Source of the DNA: Devosia sp. 67-54
GTDB lineage: Bacteria > Pseudomonadota > Alphaproteobacteria > Rhizobiales > Devosiaceae
DNA: 64,000 nt
Direction of reading: 5' to 3'
NCBI RefSeq assembly: GCF_001899075.1
Contig: NZ_MKVA01000006.1
Span: 62,001 to 126,000, forward strand
Program-made: the position numbers and the translations under genes
Part shown: piece by piece, positions 46,021 to 56,967 of the stretch
Layout: every line of letters starts with the position of its first letter
Position numbering within the stretch: position 1 is the stretch's first letter
Notes under the pieces: model-generated
Told to the model about the DNA's origin: nothing
Seen by the model: the letters and a program-made list of their open reading frames with translations, nothing else
Databases searched by the model: none

Positions 46021-46929
46021 CTACCGCGCCAGCAGCGCGTGTGGCACCAGCGCGCCGCGATGGCCGATCACCGTTGCGGCGATGGCGTGCGCCGCGGCCG
46101 CGGCCTCGAGCGGCGGCCGGCCCGCCGCCCGCGCCGCGAGGTAGGCGCCGTTGAAGCTGTCGCCGGCCCCGGTCGGATCGACGCTCTTGGCGCCCGGCTG
46201 TGGCGCCACCCGGCCCTGGCCCTCGCGCGAGGCAACATAGGCCGGCTCGGCGCCGTTCTTGACCACCACTTCCTCGGCGCCCCAGCTCAGATAGCGCTCC
46301 GCCACCGCCTCGGGCGAAGCGTCGCCGAACAGCGCCGCCTCGTCGGGAAAGGTCGGCAGCACGATGTCGGCGACGATCGCCGCCGCGGCGATGGTCGAGC
46401 CCATGACCTTGGGGCTGGTCCACAGCGCCGGCCGCTCATTGGGATCGAACGCCACCCAGGCGCCGCTTTCGCGTGCGAGGTGGATGGCCCGGATCAGCCT
46501 GCCGCGGCTGCGGGCATTGAGGATGGCAAGGCTGATGCCGGAAAAATACGCGATGTCGGCGCCGGCTAGAGCATCGTTCAGCGCGCCAGGCGCGTCGGCC
46601 ATCTGCTTGGCCGCCGACTGTCCGCGCCAATAGGTGAAATGCCGGTCGCCTTCCGCCTGGTGGATCAGATAGAGGCCAGGGCGCTTGCCCTCGAGCTTCT
46701 GGATGTGGCCGGTGCCGATGCCGTTGTCGGCGAAGAACTCGACCATCTGCTGCGAATAGAGGTCGTCGCCCAGCGCTGTCACGTAGTCGACCGTCCACTC
46801 CGCCGGCAGGCAGGCGCGGGCATACCAGGCGGTGTTGAGCGTATCGCCGGCGTAGCCGAGCCGATAATTGCCGGCGTCGCCGCCGGACATCTCGATCATG
46901 CACTCGCCGACGCTGACGAACCTGCTCAT
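46021..46929 (-). CDS. PfkB family sugar kinase (2-keto-3-deoxygluconate kinase-like)
   Basis: FVSVGECMIEMSGGDAGNYRLGYAGDTLNTAWYA; DPTGAGDSFNGAYLA. Confidence 0.9.
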   Translation of the reverse strand: MSRFVSVGECMIEMSGGDAGNYRLGYAGDTLNTAWYARACLPAEWTVDYVTALGDDLYSQQMVEFFADNGIGTGHIQKLEGKRPGLYLIHQAEGDRHFTYWRGQSAAKQMADAPGALNDALAGADIAYFSGISLAILNARSRGRLIRAIHLARESGAWVAFDPNERPALWTSPKVMGSTIAAAAIVADIVLPTFPDEAALFGDASPEAVAERYLSWGAEEVVVKNGAEPAYVASREGQGRVAPQPGAKSVDPTGAGDSFNGAYLAARAAGRPPLEAAAAAHAIAATVIGHRGALVPHALLAR

Positions 46930-46946
46930 GGTGCTCCTGAAAATGC

Positions 46947-46971
46947 GAGGGGCGGCACTGTGCCGCCCCTC
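46947..46971 (-). terminator. Stem-loop terminator of the 5'-nucleotidase gene
   Basis: GAGGGGCGGCA-ctg-TGCCGCCCCTC 11-bp perfect stem; GCATTTTC follows on minus strand. Confidence 0.7.
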
Positions 46972-46994
46972 TAACCCGGTTCAAAGCGCCGCGT

Positions 46995-48521
46995 CTACTT
47001 CTTCATCGTGATGCGGCCATCGACCTTGGCGTCGATCGTCTTCTTGGCGGTGATGTAGTCGATCACGTCGGACGCCATCAGATGCGCCGCCGACGGGTCG
47101 ACCAGCACCTTGCCCTTGGAGAAGGCGGTGTAGCCGTCGCCGCCGCCGATCATATAGTCGTTGGTCGCGAGCTTGTAGGTCGCGGCCGGATCGAGCGGCT
47201 TGCCGTTGACGGTGACCGTCTGCACCCGGGCGCCCGGCGCCTTGGTGAGATCGACGGTGATCACCAGCCCGCTGACCTGCGGGAAGCGGCCGGCGCCCTG
47301 TTCCACCTGGCTGAAGCCGTTCTCGAGGCCGGCCAGCAGGTCGGCGCCGCTGATTTCCTCGACCACGGTCTTGTTGCCGAACGGCAGTTCGGTGAACACG
47401 TCCTTGCGGGTCAGCACCGTGCCGGCCGGATAGACCTTGTTGCCGCGGACGCCGCCGCCATTGGTCACCGCCACCTCGGCGCCGGACTGCGCCACCATGG
47501 CGTCGGCGATGAGGTTGCCCATGGCGCTCTCTTCGCCACGTACCACGGCGCGCTCGCTGCTGAGCTCGTTGGTGGTGGTGCCGATCTGGACGTCGAGCTC
47601 GGCGCTGAGCTTGGTCTTGAGCTCTTCGACGATCTTCTGCGTGTCCGGATCTCGCGTCACGGTCGCCGTGTCGACGATGCGGAACTCCGGCGACCAGGTG
47701 ACGGTGCGCTTCTTGTCGCCGCTGGCGGGCGTCACCACCACGTTGAGGTCGACGATCGGCAGGTAGTTCGCCTCGGTCGAGGTCTCGACATAGGCGGTGA
47801 TGCCGTCCCAGCCCATGCGCAGATCATGGTCGTGCCCGGATACGATCAGGTCGAATTTGTGCGAATCCTGCAGCGCATAGTCCTGGCTGTGGTCGGTGTG
47901 GGTGACGGCAATAACCAGGTCGGCGCCGTCGTCGCGGGCCTTCTGCGCGGCGTTGAGCGCCGAGGCCACCGACGGATCGAACTTCCAGTCCTTGGTGGTG
48001 GCGAGCTCGACCGTGTCGTCGAGCTGGATCGGCACCAGCGCCACCTTCACCCCGGCGATGTCCTTCATCACCGTGTCGTGGCCGACGCCGTCGATAGGCT
48101 TGCCGTCCGGACCTTCGATGTTGATCGCCGCCCAGGGGAATTTCGACTGCTTCACGCGGTCGAGGAAGACGCTCGGCCCGAAGTCGAATTCATGGTTGCC
48201 GGGCACGGCGAGGTCGAACGGCACCACATTGGTGAGCTGGATGGTGTTGGCGCCGTAGTCGATGCCCGACAGCAGCGAGGGAGAAATCATGTCGCCGTCG
48301 AAGACGTAGAGCGTATTCGGATTGGCGGCTTTCTCGGCCTTGGCGACGGCATTGAGGCGGGCGAAGCCGCCGCGCACTCCCGCGCCCTCGAAATCGTAGA
48401 TGTCGCCGACCCCGACGACGGTGATCTTGACATCGTCGGCCAACGCCGGCGCAGACATCGCGCCGAGCGCCGAAGCACCGAGCAGCGCGCCGGCCAGCAG
48501 CCGGGACAGTAACGTTTTCAT
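46995..48521 (-). CDS. Bifunctional metallophosphatase/5'-nucleotidase
   Basis: Signal peptide; VVGVGDIYDFEG, GNHEFDFG, VSGHDHDLRM, ATNDYMIGGGDGYTAF. Confidence 0.92.
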   Translation of the reverse strand: MKTLLSRLLAGALLGASALGAMSAPALADDVKITVVGVGDIYDFEGAGVRGGFARLNAVAKAEKAANPNTLYVFDGDMISPSLLSGIDYGANTIQLTNVVPFDLAVPGNHEFDFGPSVFLDRVKQSKFPWAAINIEGPDGKPIDGVGHDTVMKDIAGVKVALVPIQLDDTVELATTKDWKFDPSVASALNAAQKARDDGADLVIAVTHTDHSQDYALQDSHKFDLIVSGHDHDLRMGWDGITAYVETSTEANYLPIVDLNVVVTPASGDKKRTVTWSPEFRIVDTATVTRDPDTQKIVEELKTKLSAELDVQIGTTTNELSSERAVVRGEESAMGNLIADAMVAQSGAEVAVTNGGGVRGNKVYPAGTVLTRKDVFTELPFGNKTVVEEISGADLLAGLENGFSQVEQGAGRFPQVSGLVITVDLTKAPGARVQTVTVNGKPLDPAATYKLATNDYMIGGGDGYTAFSKGKVLVDPSAAHLMASDVIDYITAKKTIDAKVDGRITMKK

Positions 48522-48649
48522 TGAGATCTCCCTCAGTTGAACCCCGTGAAGACTGTCCGCGGTCGTTGCCGCGGAAACGTCGAGTTAAGACCATGCCGGC
48601 CGATGTTACCAGTGCCTTAGTCGCGTTGGATGACAATCGCGCGGCAAAC

Positions 48650-48674
48650 AAATCTGAGATTAGAACTCAGATTT
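48650..48674. terminator. AT-rich stem-loop downstream of ppk2
   Basis: AAATCTGAG-attagaa-CTCAGATTT, 9-bp perfect stem in a GC-rich background. Confidence 0.45.
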
Positions 48675-48732
48675 ATTTCGGGTCGAGCACCGGAGGGATC
48701 GCAGACGCCGCCAGCCGGCGCCCGGGGCGGGG

Positions 48733-49593
48733 TCAGCTTTCGCTGTGCTGTTGCACGTAGCGGTCGGGGTCGACGACGATCTTTTCGTCCACCGCGCCCA
48801 CCGTCTTGGGATCTTTGCCGGCATAGTCGAGGGCCGCGAGAATGCTGCGGATCAGCTCCAGCCGGGCGCGGCGCTTGTCGTTGGCCAGCACCACATGCCA
48901 CGGCGCGAATTCCGTGCTGGTGGTCTTCAGCATGCGGTGCGCCGCGTCGGTATAGCTGTCCCACTTGCCCAGCGCGGCGATGTCGATATCGGAGATCTTC
49001 CACTGCTTGAGCGGATCGTGGCGGCGGTCGTGGAAGCGCTTGAGCTGCATCTCCCGGCCGATCGACAGCCAGAACTTGAACAGATGGATGCCGTCGCGCA
49101 CCAGCATGTGCTCGAAGCGCGGCGCTTCGTCGAGGAAGCTGTCGGTCTCCTCCGGCGTGCAGAACCCCATCACCGGCTCGACCCCGGCCCGGTTGTACCA
49201 CGAGCGGTCGAACAGCGCGGTTTCGCCGGCCGCCGGCAGCCAGTCCACATAGCGCTGGAAATACCATTGCGTGCGCTCGCGGTCGGACGGTTTGGGCAGT
49301 GCCACGTCGAGCCAGTAGCGGCCGTTGAGGTGCTCGCGCACTGCGTCGATGGCGCCGCCCTTGCCGGCGGCGTCGCGCCCCTCGAACAGCACGATCATGC
49401 GCCCGCCGGTCTTGATCAGATGCGTCTGCAGCTTCACCAGCTCGAGCTGCAGCACGCGCAGCGCGTCGAGATAGTCGCCGTCATTCATGCGCTTGTCGTA
49501 GGGATAGCCGCCGGATTTGAGCGCACCCTTCTTGATCCATTTGGGCAGGTCGGGATTGTCGATGTCGAATTCGGGGTGCGGCGCGTCGGCCAT
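48733..49593 (-). CDS. ppk2: Polyphosphate kinase 2
   Basis: [47 protein letters not shown]. Confidence 0.95.
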   Translation of the reverse strand: MADAPHPEFDIDNPDLPKWIKKGALKSGGYPYDKRMNDGDYLDALRVLQLELVKLQTHLIKTGGRMIVLFEGRDAAGKGGAIDAVREHLNGRYWLDVALPKPSDRERTQWYFQRYVDWLPAAGETALFDRSWYNRAGVEPVMGFCTPEETDSFLDEAPRFEHMLVRDGIHLFKFWLSIGREMQLKRFHDRRHDPLKQWKISDIDIAALGKWDSYTDAAHRMLKTTSTEFAPWHVVLANDKRRARLELIRSILAALDYAGKDPKTVGAVDEKIVVDPDRYVQQHSES

Positions 49594-49690
49594 GGGCGAT
49601 CTCCGTTTCCACGGACGGTGCATCCCGCCCGCTTTTGTGGCAAGGGGCAGTTGCCGGTTTGAGTTACCGCGGCGTTGGAAGGAGATAGCG

Positions 49691-50725
49691 ATGGTCGAGA
49701 CGATTTCGCCCGAGACACGCCTCGACATCCTCGGCGGGCTGGCCGACGCGCTGCCCGATCCGCTGCTGCTGCTCGACCGCCGGGCCCTGGTGCTGCATCG
49801 CAATCCGGCGGCGGCGCGCGAATTTCCCGATCTCGCGCAGGGGGCGCTGCTGACCGCCTCGGTGCGCAATCCGGCGCTGCTGGGCGCGATCGATGCCGCC
49901 CGCCGCAGCGGCACGGCGCAGACGGTGGAGCTGCACCAGACGGTGCCCAACGAGACCTGGCACCGCGTCGAGGTGGCACCGGTGGGCGGCGACGGCTGGC
50001 TCGCCGTCACGCTGCGCAGCCTCACCGAGGAGAAGCGGATGAACCAGCTCCGCTCCGATTTCATCGCCAATGCCAGCCACGAGCTGCGCACCCCGCTGAC
50101 CTCGCTGATCGGCTTCATCGACACGCTGCTCGGCCCCGCCGCCAACGACGAGGCGGCGCGCGGCCGCTTCCTCGGCATCATGCGGCAGCAGGCGGGCCGC
50201 ATGTCCAACCTCATCGACGATTTGCTGTCGCTGAGCCGCATCGAGATGCGCCAGCATCTGCGGCCGACCGGCACCGTGGATTTGTCGCTGCTGCTGCGCG
50301 ACGTCCGCGACGGCCTCGAGACGCAGGCGCGCGACGCCGGCGTCGAGGTCGAGATCACCGCGCCCGAAACCGCTCCGGTCACCGGCGAGCGGACCGAGCT
50401 CTACGAAGTGTTCGAGAATCTCGTCGACAACGCGCTCAAATACGGCGCCAGCGGCGGTCGCGTCGAGATCGCCATCACCCCCGGCCGCGTCGGCTATGAC
50501 TACGCCGTGACCGTTACCGACCACGGCGACGGCATCGCCCAGCAGCACGTGCCGCGGCTGACCGAGCGCTTCTATCGCGTCGACGCCGAATCGAGCCGCA
50601 AGAAAAAGGGCACCGGCCTCGGCCTCGCCATCGTCAAGCACATCGTCAACCGCCACCACGGCCTGCTGACGATCAAATCCGCGCCCGGCGAGGGCACCCG
50701 CGTCGAGGTGCTGCTGCACAGGTAG
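49691..50725 (+). CDS. phoR: Phosphate regulon sensor histidine kinase
   Basis: PAS-like N-terminus, [27 protein letters not shown]-box, [12 protein letters not shown]-box, [13 protein letters not shown]. Confidence 0.92.
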   Translation: MVETISPETRLDILGGLADALPDPLLLLDRRALVLHRNPAAAREFPDLAQGALLTASVRNPALLGAIDAARRSGTAQTVELHQTVPNETWHRVEVAPVGGDGWLAVTLRSLTEEKRMNQLRSDFIANASHELRTPLTSLIGFIDTLLGPAANDEAARGRFLGIMRQQAGRMSNLIDDLLSLSRIEMRQHLRPTGTVDLSLLLRDVRDGLETQARDAGVEVEITAPETAPVTGERTELYEVFENLVDNALKYGASGGRVEIAITPGRVGYDYAVTVTDHGDGIAQQHVPRLTERFYRVDAESSRKKKGTGLGLAIVKHIVNRHHGLLTIKSAPGEGTRVEVLLHR

Positions 50726-50790
50726 CCCGCGGAGCCGCCACAGGCGGCGCAGATGTTCACGCAAAAGCGTTGCGATTTCCGTGAGTTGCC

Positions 50791-50819
50791 CTGTCACGGA
50801 AGTGTCGCCCGGCTGACAT
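50791..50819 (+). promoter_or_regulatory. Triple Pho box upstream of pstS
   Basis: CTGTCAC-ggaa-GTGTCGC-ccgg-CTGACAT, 7-bp repeats with 11-bp periodicity. Confidence 0.85.
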
Positions 50820-50923
50820 AAAAGCTGAGCCAACGGCCTCTAGGAGTCGCCCTCGATCAGGTCCGTGGCATCCGGCCAGCCTGACAGGGGCGACTGCCCC
50901 GCTCTGTTCGAAAGGGACATGAC

Positions 50924-51970
50924 ATGAAGCACGCAATCCTGGGTGGCCTCGCTGCCGTCGCCATTGCCGCGACGCTGACTGGAACGGCACTCGCCGCCGA
51001 CATCTCCGGCGCCGGCTCGACCTTCATCTATCCGGTGTTCGCCAAATGGGCCGACACCTACAAGACCGCCACCGGCATCGGCCTCAACTACCAGTCCATC
51101 GGCTCGGGCGGCGGCATCAAGCAGGTCGAGGCCAAGACCGTGACCTTCGGCGCCACCGACAAGCCGCTGTCGGACGACGAGCTCGCCAAGAACGGCCTCG
51201 TGCAGTTCCCGATGGTGATGGGCGGCATCGTGCCGATCGTCAACATCGACGGCGTCAAGCCGGGCGACCTCGTGCTCGACGGCAAGACCCTCGCCGATCT
51301 GTTCCTGGGCAAGATCACCTCGTGGGACGATCCGGCGATCAAGGCGCTGAACCCCTCGCTGACGCTGCCCGCGACCCCGGTTGCCATCGCGCACCGCTCG
51401 GACGGCTCTGGCACCACCTTCAACTTCACCGACTATCTGAGCAAGGAATCCGACGACTGGAAGAACGATATCGGATCTGACACCGCCGTCGAATGGCCGG
51501 TCGGCATCGGCGCCAAGGGTTCTGAAGGCATCGCCAACACCGTCAAGCAGACCGTCGGCGCCATCGGCTATGTCGAATACGCCTACGCCAAGCAGAACAG
51601 CCTGAGCTACGCCAGGATGATCAACGCCGCCGGCAAGACCGTCGAGCCGAACCTCGACACCTTCGCCGCCGCGGGTGCCAATGCCGACTGGGCCGGCGCC
51701 AAGAACTTCAACGTCATCATCACCAACCAGCCGGGCGACAACACCTGGCCGATCGCCGCCTCGACCTGGGTGCTGATCCATGCCCAGCCGGACAAGGCCG
51801 CGGCTGCTGCCGAAGCGCTGAAGTTCTTCGATTGGGCCTACAAATCCGGCAAGGACCAGGCCAAGGCGCTCGACTACGTCTCCATCCCCGACAACGTCGT
51901 GGCGCTGATCGAAAAGACCTGGTCGGGCATTGCCGCCGATGGCAAGCCGGTGTTCACCCCGGCCAACTGA
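50924..51970 (+). CDS. pstS: Phosphate ABC transporter substrate-binding protein
   Basis: [58 protein letters not shown]. Confidence 0.97.
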   Translation: MKHAILGGLAAVAIAATLTGTALAADISGAGSTFIYPVFAKWADTYKTATGIGLNYQSIGSGGGIKQVEAKTVTFGATDKPLSDDELAKNGLVQFPMVMGGIVPIVNIDGVKPGDLVLDGKTLADLFLGKITSWDDPAIKALNPSLTLPATPVAIAHRSDGSGTTFNFTDYLSKESDDWKNDIGSDTAVEWPVGIGAKGSEGIANTVKQTVGAIGYVEYAYAKQNSLSYARMINAAGKTVEPNLDTFAAAGANADWAGAKNFNVIITNQPGDNTWPIAASTWVLIHAQPDKAAAAAEALKFFDWAYKSGKDQAKALDYVSIPDNVVALIEKTWSGIAADGKPVFTPAN

Positions 51971-52034
51971 GCCGGCTGCGACGCACAATAGGCGGGCGCT
52001 CCGGCGCCCGTCTCCTTCCCCGAGGACGACGACC

Positions 52035-53012
52035 ATGGCGCTGAGCGCGGGCATGCTGGACGACAGGACAAGCGGAGCGGCGCGCAGGAGCGCCCAGCGC
52101 GTCGTCGTGCAGGATCGGCTGTTCTACCTGCTGACCCTGGGTTCGGCGGCCCTCGTTGTGGTGCTGCTGCTCGGCGTGCTGGTGTCGCTGCTCATCGGCG
52201 CCTGGCCCGCGCTCTCTACCTTCGGGCCGGCCTTCGTGTGGACGCAGCGCTGGAGCCCGGTGAAGGAAATCTTCGGGGCATTGGCGCCCATCTACGGCAC
52301 GCTGGTCACCTCGCTGATCGCCATGATCATCGGCATCCCGGTGAGCTTCGGCATCGCCATCTTCCTCACCGAGATCTGCCCACAGCGGTTGCGCCGCCCG
52401 ATCGGCACCGCCATCGAGCTCCTGGCCGGCATCCCCTCGATCATCTACGGGTTGTGGGGCTTCTTCTTCCTTGCCCCGTTCCTGCAGAGCACGGTGCAGC
52501 CGGCGCTGATCGGCAGCCTCGGCCAACTGCCGCTGATCGGCGTGCTGTTCGGCGGCGCGCCTTACGGCATCGGGCTGCTCACCGCCGGCATCATCCTCGC
52601 CATCATGGTGCTGCCCTTCATCACCTCGATCACCCGCGACGTGTTCCTCACCGTGCCCACGCTCTTGCGCGAGAGCGCCTACGGCATGGGCATGACGACC
52701 TGGGAAGTGTGCTGGTCGATCATCATCCCCTATACCCGCGTCGGGCTGGTCGGCGGCGTCATGCTCGGGCTCGGCCGCGCCCTCGGCGAGACCATGGCGG
52801 TGACCTTCGTCATCGGCAATTCGCACAACATCTCACCCTCGCTGCTCGCTCCGGCGACCACCATCTCGGCCGCCATCGCCAACGAGTTCAACGAGGCGAC
52901 CGGCGCGCTCTACACCTCGAGCCTGATCGCGCTCGGCCTCATCCTGTTCGTCATCACCTTCGCCGTGCTCGCGCTCGCCAAATGGCTGCTGGTGCGGGCC
53001 GAGGTGAAGTGA
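52035..53012 (+). CDS. pstC: Phosphate ABC transporter permease
   Basis: PstC pattern: [46 protein letters not shown]; operon position. Confidence 0.96.
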   Translation: MALSAGMLDDRTSGAARRSAQRVVVQDRLFYLLTLGSAALVVVLLLGVLVSLLIGAWPALSTFGPAFVWTQRWSPVKEIFGALAPIYGTLVTSLIAMIIGIPVSFGIAIFLTEICPQRLRRPIGTAIELLAGIPSIIYGLWGFFFLAPFLQSTVQPALIGSLGQLPLIGVLFGGAPYGIGLLTAGIILAIMVLPFITSITRDVFLTVPTLLRESAYGMGMTTWEVCWSIIIPYTRVGLVGGVMLGLGRALGETMAVTFVIGNSHNISPSLLAPATTISAAIANEFNEATGALYTSSLIALGLILFVITFAVLALAKWLLVRAEVK

Positions 53013-53023
53013 GGAGCCGCCCG

Positions 53024-53863
53024 ATGTCGAGCTACGCCGCCCGCCGCACCCGCAATTCCGTCGCCATGCTCCTCGCCATCGTCGCGGCGGTCATTGGCCT
53101 CGTCTTCCTGTTCCTGATCCTCGCCACGCTGCTGGTGAAGGGGTTCACCGCCATCTCGCCGCAGATGTTCCTCGAGAACACGCCGCCGCCCGGCGAGGAT
53201 GGCGGCCTGCTCAATGCCATCGTCGGCTCGCTGGCGATGACGGTGATCGCCATCGTCGTCGCCACCCCGGTCGGCATCCTCGCCGGCACGTTCCTCAGCG
53301 AATATTCGCGCGGCCACTGGCTGGGCGAGGCGGCCAAATTCGTCAACGACATCCTGCTGTCGGCGCCCTCGATCATCATCGGCCTGTTCGTCTACACCGT
53401 GGTGGTGGTGCCGGTGGGGCACTTCTCCGCCTGGGCCGGTGCTGCTTCGCTTGGGCTCATCGCCCTGCCGGTGATCAACCGCACCACGCAGGACATGCTC
53501 GGCCTCGTCCCCAACGCGCTGCGCGAAGCCGCCGCCGCCCTCGGCGCGCCGCGCTGGAAATCCATGGTGTCGGTGATCTACCGCGCCGCCATGAGCGGCA
53601 TCCTCACCGGCGTGCTGCTCGCCATCGCCCGCGTCACCGGCGAGACCGCGCCGCTGCTGTTCACCGCGCTCAACAACCAGTTCTTTTCGACCGACCTCGG
53701 CGCGCCGATGGCCAATCTGCCGGTGGTGATCTTCCAGTTCGCCACCAGCCCCTATGACGACTGGCAGAAGCTCGCCTGGGGCGGCGCGCTGCTGATCACC
53801 GTCGCCATCCTCGCCCTCAACATCGTGGCGCGCTGGGTCGCGGGCCGCGGCAACCAGCGATAG
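53024..53863 (+). CDS. pstA: Phosphate ABC transporter permease
   Basis: [37 protein letters not shown]; operon position. Confidence 0.96.
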   Translation: MSSYAARRTRNSVAMLLAIVAAVIGLVFLFLILATLLVKGFTAISPQMFLENTPPPGEDGGLLNAIVGSLAMTVIAIVVATPVGILAGTFLSEYSRGHWLGEAAKFVNDILLSAPSIIIGLFVYTVVVVPVGHFSAWAGAASLGLIALPVINRTTQDMLGLVPNALREAAAALGAPRWKSMVSVIYRAAMSGILTGVLLAIARVTGETAPLLFTALNNQFFSTDLGAPMANLPVVIFQFATSPYDDWQKLAWGGALLITVAILALNIVARWVAGRGNQR

Positions 53864-54717
53864 TGAAAGACATGACGATGGACATGCCGACAATTCCAAC
53901 GCACGCTGCGCCGGTGCCCAATCCTGTCGCGAGCACCTTCGTGCCCAATTCCGAGCCGCATCCCGTCAAGGTCGAGGTCAAGGATCTGCGCTTCTTCTAC
54001 GCCAACGGCTTCGAGGCACTGAAGGGCATCAACCTCGAGCTGCGCGACAAGACGGTCACCGCCTTCATCGGCCCCTCCGGCTGCGGCAAGTCCACCCTGC
54101 TGCGCATCCTCAACCGCATCTACGACCTCTATCCGGGCCAGAAGGTCACCGGCGAGGTGCTGCTCGACGGCCGCAACATCCTCAGCCGCAGCGAAGACCT
54201 CAACCTGCTGCGCTCCAAGGTCGGCATGGTGTTCCAGAAACCGACGCCGTTCCCGATGTCGATCTACGACAACATCGCCTTCGGCATCCGCCTCTACGAA
54301 AAGCTCGGCAAATCCGAGATGGATGGTCGCGTCGAGGCGGCGCTGCGCAAGGCCGCGCTGTGGACCGAGGTCAAGGACAAGCTGCACCAGTCGGGGCTCG
54401 GTCTCTCCGGCGGCCAGCAGCAGCGTCTGTGCATCGCCCGCGCCGTCGCCGTGCGCCCCGAAGTGCTGCTGCTCGACGAGCCCGCCTCGGCGCTCGATCC
54501 GATCTCGACGGCCAAGATCGAGGAGCTTATCGAAGAGCTGAGCGCCGAGTTCTGCATCGCCATCGTCACGCACAACATGCAGCAGGCGGCGCGCGCCAGC
54601 GAGTACACCGCGTTCATGTATCTTGGCGAGTTGGTCGAGTTCGGCCGGACCGAGACGATTTTCACCGCGCCCACGCAGAAGCGCACGCACGACTACATCA
54701 CCGGCCGCTTCGGCTGA
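53863..54717 (+). CDS. pstB: Phosphate ABC transporter ATP-binding protein (GTG or ATG start)
   Basis: [56 protein letters not shown]. Confidence 0.97.
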   Translation: MKDMTMDMPTIPTHAAPVPNPVASTFVPNSEPHPVKVEVKDLRFFYANGFEALKGINLELRDKTVTAFIGPSGCGKSTLLRILNRIYDLYPGQKVTGEVLLDGRNILSRSEDLNLLRSKVGMVFQKPTPFPMSIYDNIAFGIRLYEKLGKSEMDGRVEAALRKAALWTEVKDKLHQSGLGLSGGQQQRLCIARAVAVRPEVLLLDEPASALDPISTAKIEELIEELSAEFCIAIVTHNMQQAARASEYTAFMYLGELVEFGRTETIFTAPTQKRTHDYITGRFG

Positions 54718-54728
54718 CGGAGGATATC

Positions 54729-55442
54729 ATGCCCATCTCCCTGCAGGAGCACACCGTTGCCTCGTATGACGAGGAGCTCACCTCGCTGGCCTCGCAGATC
54801 GCCGAAATGGGCGGTACGGTGGAGGCGGCGATCGCCGACGCCACACGGGCGCTGCTGAAGCTCGACCACGCCGCCGCCCGCGCCGTGATCGCCAACGACA
54901 AGCGGGTCGACGAGATGCACCGCCAGATCGACGAGATGGCGGTGTCGATGATCGCCCGCCGTCAGCCCATGGCGCAGGATCTGCGCGCCATCATCACCGC
55001 CATCCACGTCGCCGGCGACCTCGAGCGTGTCGGCGACATGGCCAAGACCGTCGCCCGGCGCACGCTGCAGATCGAAGGTCTCAGCCTCACGCCGAAATTC
55101 TACAACGGGGTCAAGCACATGGCCGACCTCATCCTGCGCCAGCTCAAGGCAGCGCTCGATGCCTATTCGGCCCGCAACGCCCAGGCAGCGGTCGAAGTCT
55201 GCAATTCCGACGACGAGATCGACGCGCTCTACACTTCGCTGTTCCGCGAGCTGCTGACCTACATGATGGAAGACCCGCGCAACATCACGCAGTGCACGCA
55301 CCTGCTGTTCTGCTCCAAGAGCCTCGAGCGGGTCGGCGACCACGCCACCAACATCGCTGAATCCGCGTTCTATCTGGCCACCGGGCGGCAGCTGTCGCAG
55401 GCGACGGCGGAAGAACTGCACCGCATGCAAATCAAGGAATAG
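54729..55442 (+). CDS. phoU: Phosphate signalling complex protein
   Basis: PhoU repeats (AVIANDKRVDEMHRQIDE ... AGDLERVGDMAKTVARR ... SLERVGDHATNIAESAFYL). Confidence 0.97.
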   Translation: MPISLQEHTVASYDEELTSLASQIAEMGGTVEAAIADATRALLKLDHAAARAVIANDKRVDEMHRQIDEMAVSMIARRQPMAQDLRAIITAIHVAGDLERVGDMAKTVARRTLQIEGLSLTPKFYNGVKHMADLILRQLKAALDAYSARNAQAAVEVCNSDDEIDALYTSLFRELLTYMMEDPRNITQCTHLLFCSKSLERVGDHATNIAESAFYLATGRQLSQATAEELHRMQIKE

Positions 55443-55453
55443 GCCACCGCAAG

Positions 55454-56155
55454 ATGACGGCGACCCTGCTCATCGTCGAGGACGAAGCCGACCTCAGCGA
55501 ATTGATGCGCTACAACCTCGAGGCCGAGGGGTTCCGCGTGGTCTCGGCGGAAAGCGGCGACGAGGCGGTGGAGCGCATCCGCGACGGCGTACCCGACCTG
55601 ATCCTGCTCGACTGGATGCTGCCGGGCCTCAGCGGCATCGAACTCACCCGCCGCTGGCGCTCGCGCGACGAGACGGCGCGCACCCCGATCATCATGATCA
55701 CCGCGCGCGGCGAGGAGGAGGAACGGGTGCGTGGCCTCGCCACCGGCGCCGACGACTATGTGGTCAAGCCCTTCTCGATGCCCGAGCTGGTGGCCCGCAT
55801 CCAGGCGCTGCTGCGCCGCTCCAGCCCGCAATTGCTGGCCAACGTGCTCAAGGCCGGCGACCTCGAGATCGACCGGCAGAGCCACCGCGTCCGCCGCGCC
55901 GGCCGCGATTTGCATCTGGGGCCGACCGAATACCGCCTGCTCGAATATTTGATGCGCCATCCCGGCCGCGTCTATTCGCGCGAGCAACTGCTCGATGGCG
56001 TCTGGGGCAACGACGTCTATGTCGACGAGCGTACCGTCGACGTGCATGTCGGCCGCCTGCGCAAGGCCATCAACCGCGGCCGCGAGCAGGACCCCATCCG
56101 CACCGTCCGCGGCGCCGGCTACGCCTTCGACGAACGGTTCGCCGCGAACGCATGA
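55454..56155 (+). CDS. phoB: Phosphate regulon response regulator
   Basis: LLIVEDEADLSELMRYNLEAEGF receiver and winged-helix VWGNDVYVDERTVDVHVGRLRKAIN. Confidence 0.95.
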   Translation: MTATLLIVEDEADLSELMRYNLEAEGFRVVSAESGDEAVERIRDGVPDLILLDWMLPGLSGIELTRRWRSRDETARTPIIMITARGEEEERVRGLATGADDYVVKPFSMPELVARIQALLRRSSPQLLANVLKAGDLEIDRQSHRVRRAGRDLHLGPTEYRLLEYLMRHPGRVYSREQLLDGVWGNDVYVDERTVDVHVGRLRKAINRGREQDPIRTVRGAGYAFDERFAANA

Positions 56156-56156
56156 G

Positions 56157-56765
56157 CTAGATTGCTTCTACGAACACCGACACGATCGAACGAAAATCGT
56201 TGAAGGACACATCGGACGGATGCAGGTCCAGGCTGGCCAGTCTCGCCGGCAGTTGTTCGCAGAACAGGGCATATTCTTCGGCAATCCGCTTGCCGCCCGG
56301 GACGTTGGCCGCACTGGAATAGACACGCAGCCAGTTGGCCACCTCGCTGATGGCCACCGCGGGGTCGCCGCCATGGGCATGAATGTCCTGCCCGGCGATG
56401 TCGGACATGAACCGCTGATAGCGATACCGTTCGACATCGAGGATCAGTGCGCGCTTGCGCTTCTGCGTGGTGTCGCCGAAGCGCTTGGCGCCGAGAAAGA
56501 CGCCGAGCTCCAGCGGCATGTTGAATCGGGGCAGGGGTGGCGTGCCGCCGGCCTCCACGCGGGAAATATCGTGGATGCCTAGCGGGCATTCCTCGATCAA
56601 TTGCTGGATCTTGGCGAAGCGGCTTTCGGAGCTGTCGTCCGTCTCAAGCGCCGCACGCGGGCGAAACCCACTTCGCACGGTCGCGAAGACGATTGCATCG
56701 AAAATAGGTTTGAAGTCGGCATCGAACGCGCAGTTCACGAAGACGTCGCGCGAACCGTCCGCCAT
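56157..56765 (-). CDS. Conserved hypothetical with TIR/nucleoside-deoxyribosyltransferase-like fold signature
   Basis: DVFVNCAFDADFKPIFDAIVFATVRSGFRPRAALETDDSSESRFAKIQQLIEECPLGIHDISRVE...LPRFNMPLELGVFLGAKRFG. Confidence 0.65.
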   Translation of the reverse strand: MADGSRDVFVNCAFDADFKPIFDAIVFATVRSGFRPRAALETDDSSESRFAKIQQLIEECPLGIHDISRVEAGGTPPLPRFNMPLELGVFLGAKRFGDTTQKRKRALILDVERYRYQRFMSDIAGQDIHAHGGDPAVAISEVANWLRVYSSAANVPGGKRIAEEYALFCEQLPARLASLDLHPSDVSFNDFRSIVSVFVEAI

Positions 56766-56769
56766 ATGG

Positions 56770-56967
56770 CTACTCTGCCGGTTCCGATTTCCTGCGGAGC
56801 CCGGTGCTGTCGAGCAACCCCTCAACGATCTGCCTGATCTGCGCGTCGGTCAGATTACCGCGACCGCGCGGCGGCTTGATAATCCGCACACCATCGCTCG
56901 TCGTGCCCAGATATTCATAGGCACGGCGCTTCCGGACGGGAGATTTGCGGGCTGCCGAAGTGACCAT
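56770..56967 (-). CDS. Small basic protein, operon partner of the TIR-like gene
   Basis: 65-aa MVTSAARKSPVRKRRAYEYLGTTSDGVRIIKPPRGRGNLTDAQIRQIVEGLLDSTGLRRKSEPAE; ends 4 bp before next start. Confidence 0.6.
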   Translation of the reverse strand: MVTSAARKSPVRKRRAYEYLGTTSDGVRIIKPPRGRGNLTDAQIRQIVEGLLDSTGLRRKSEPAE

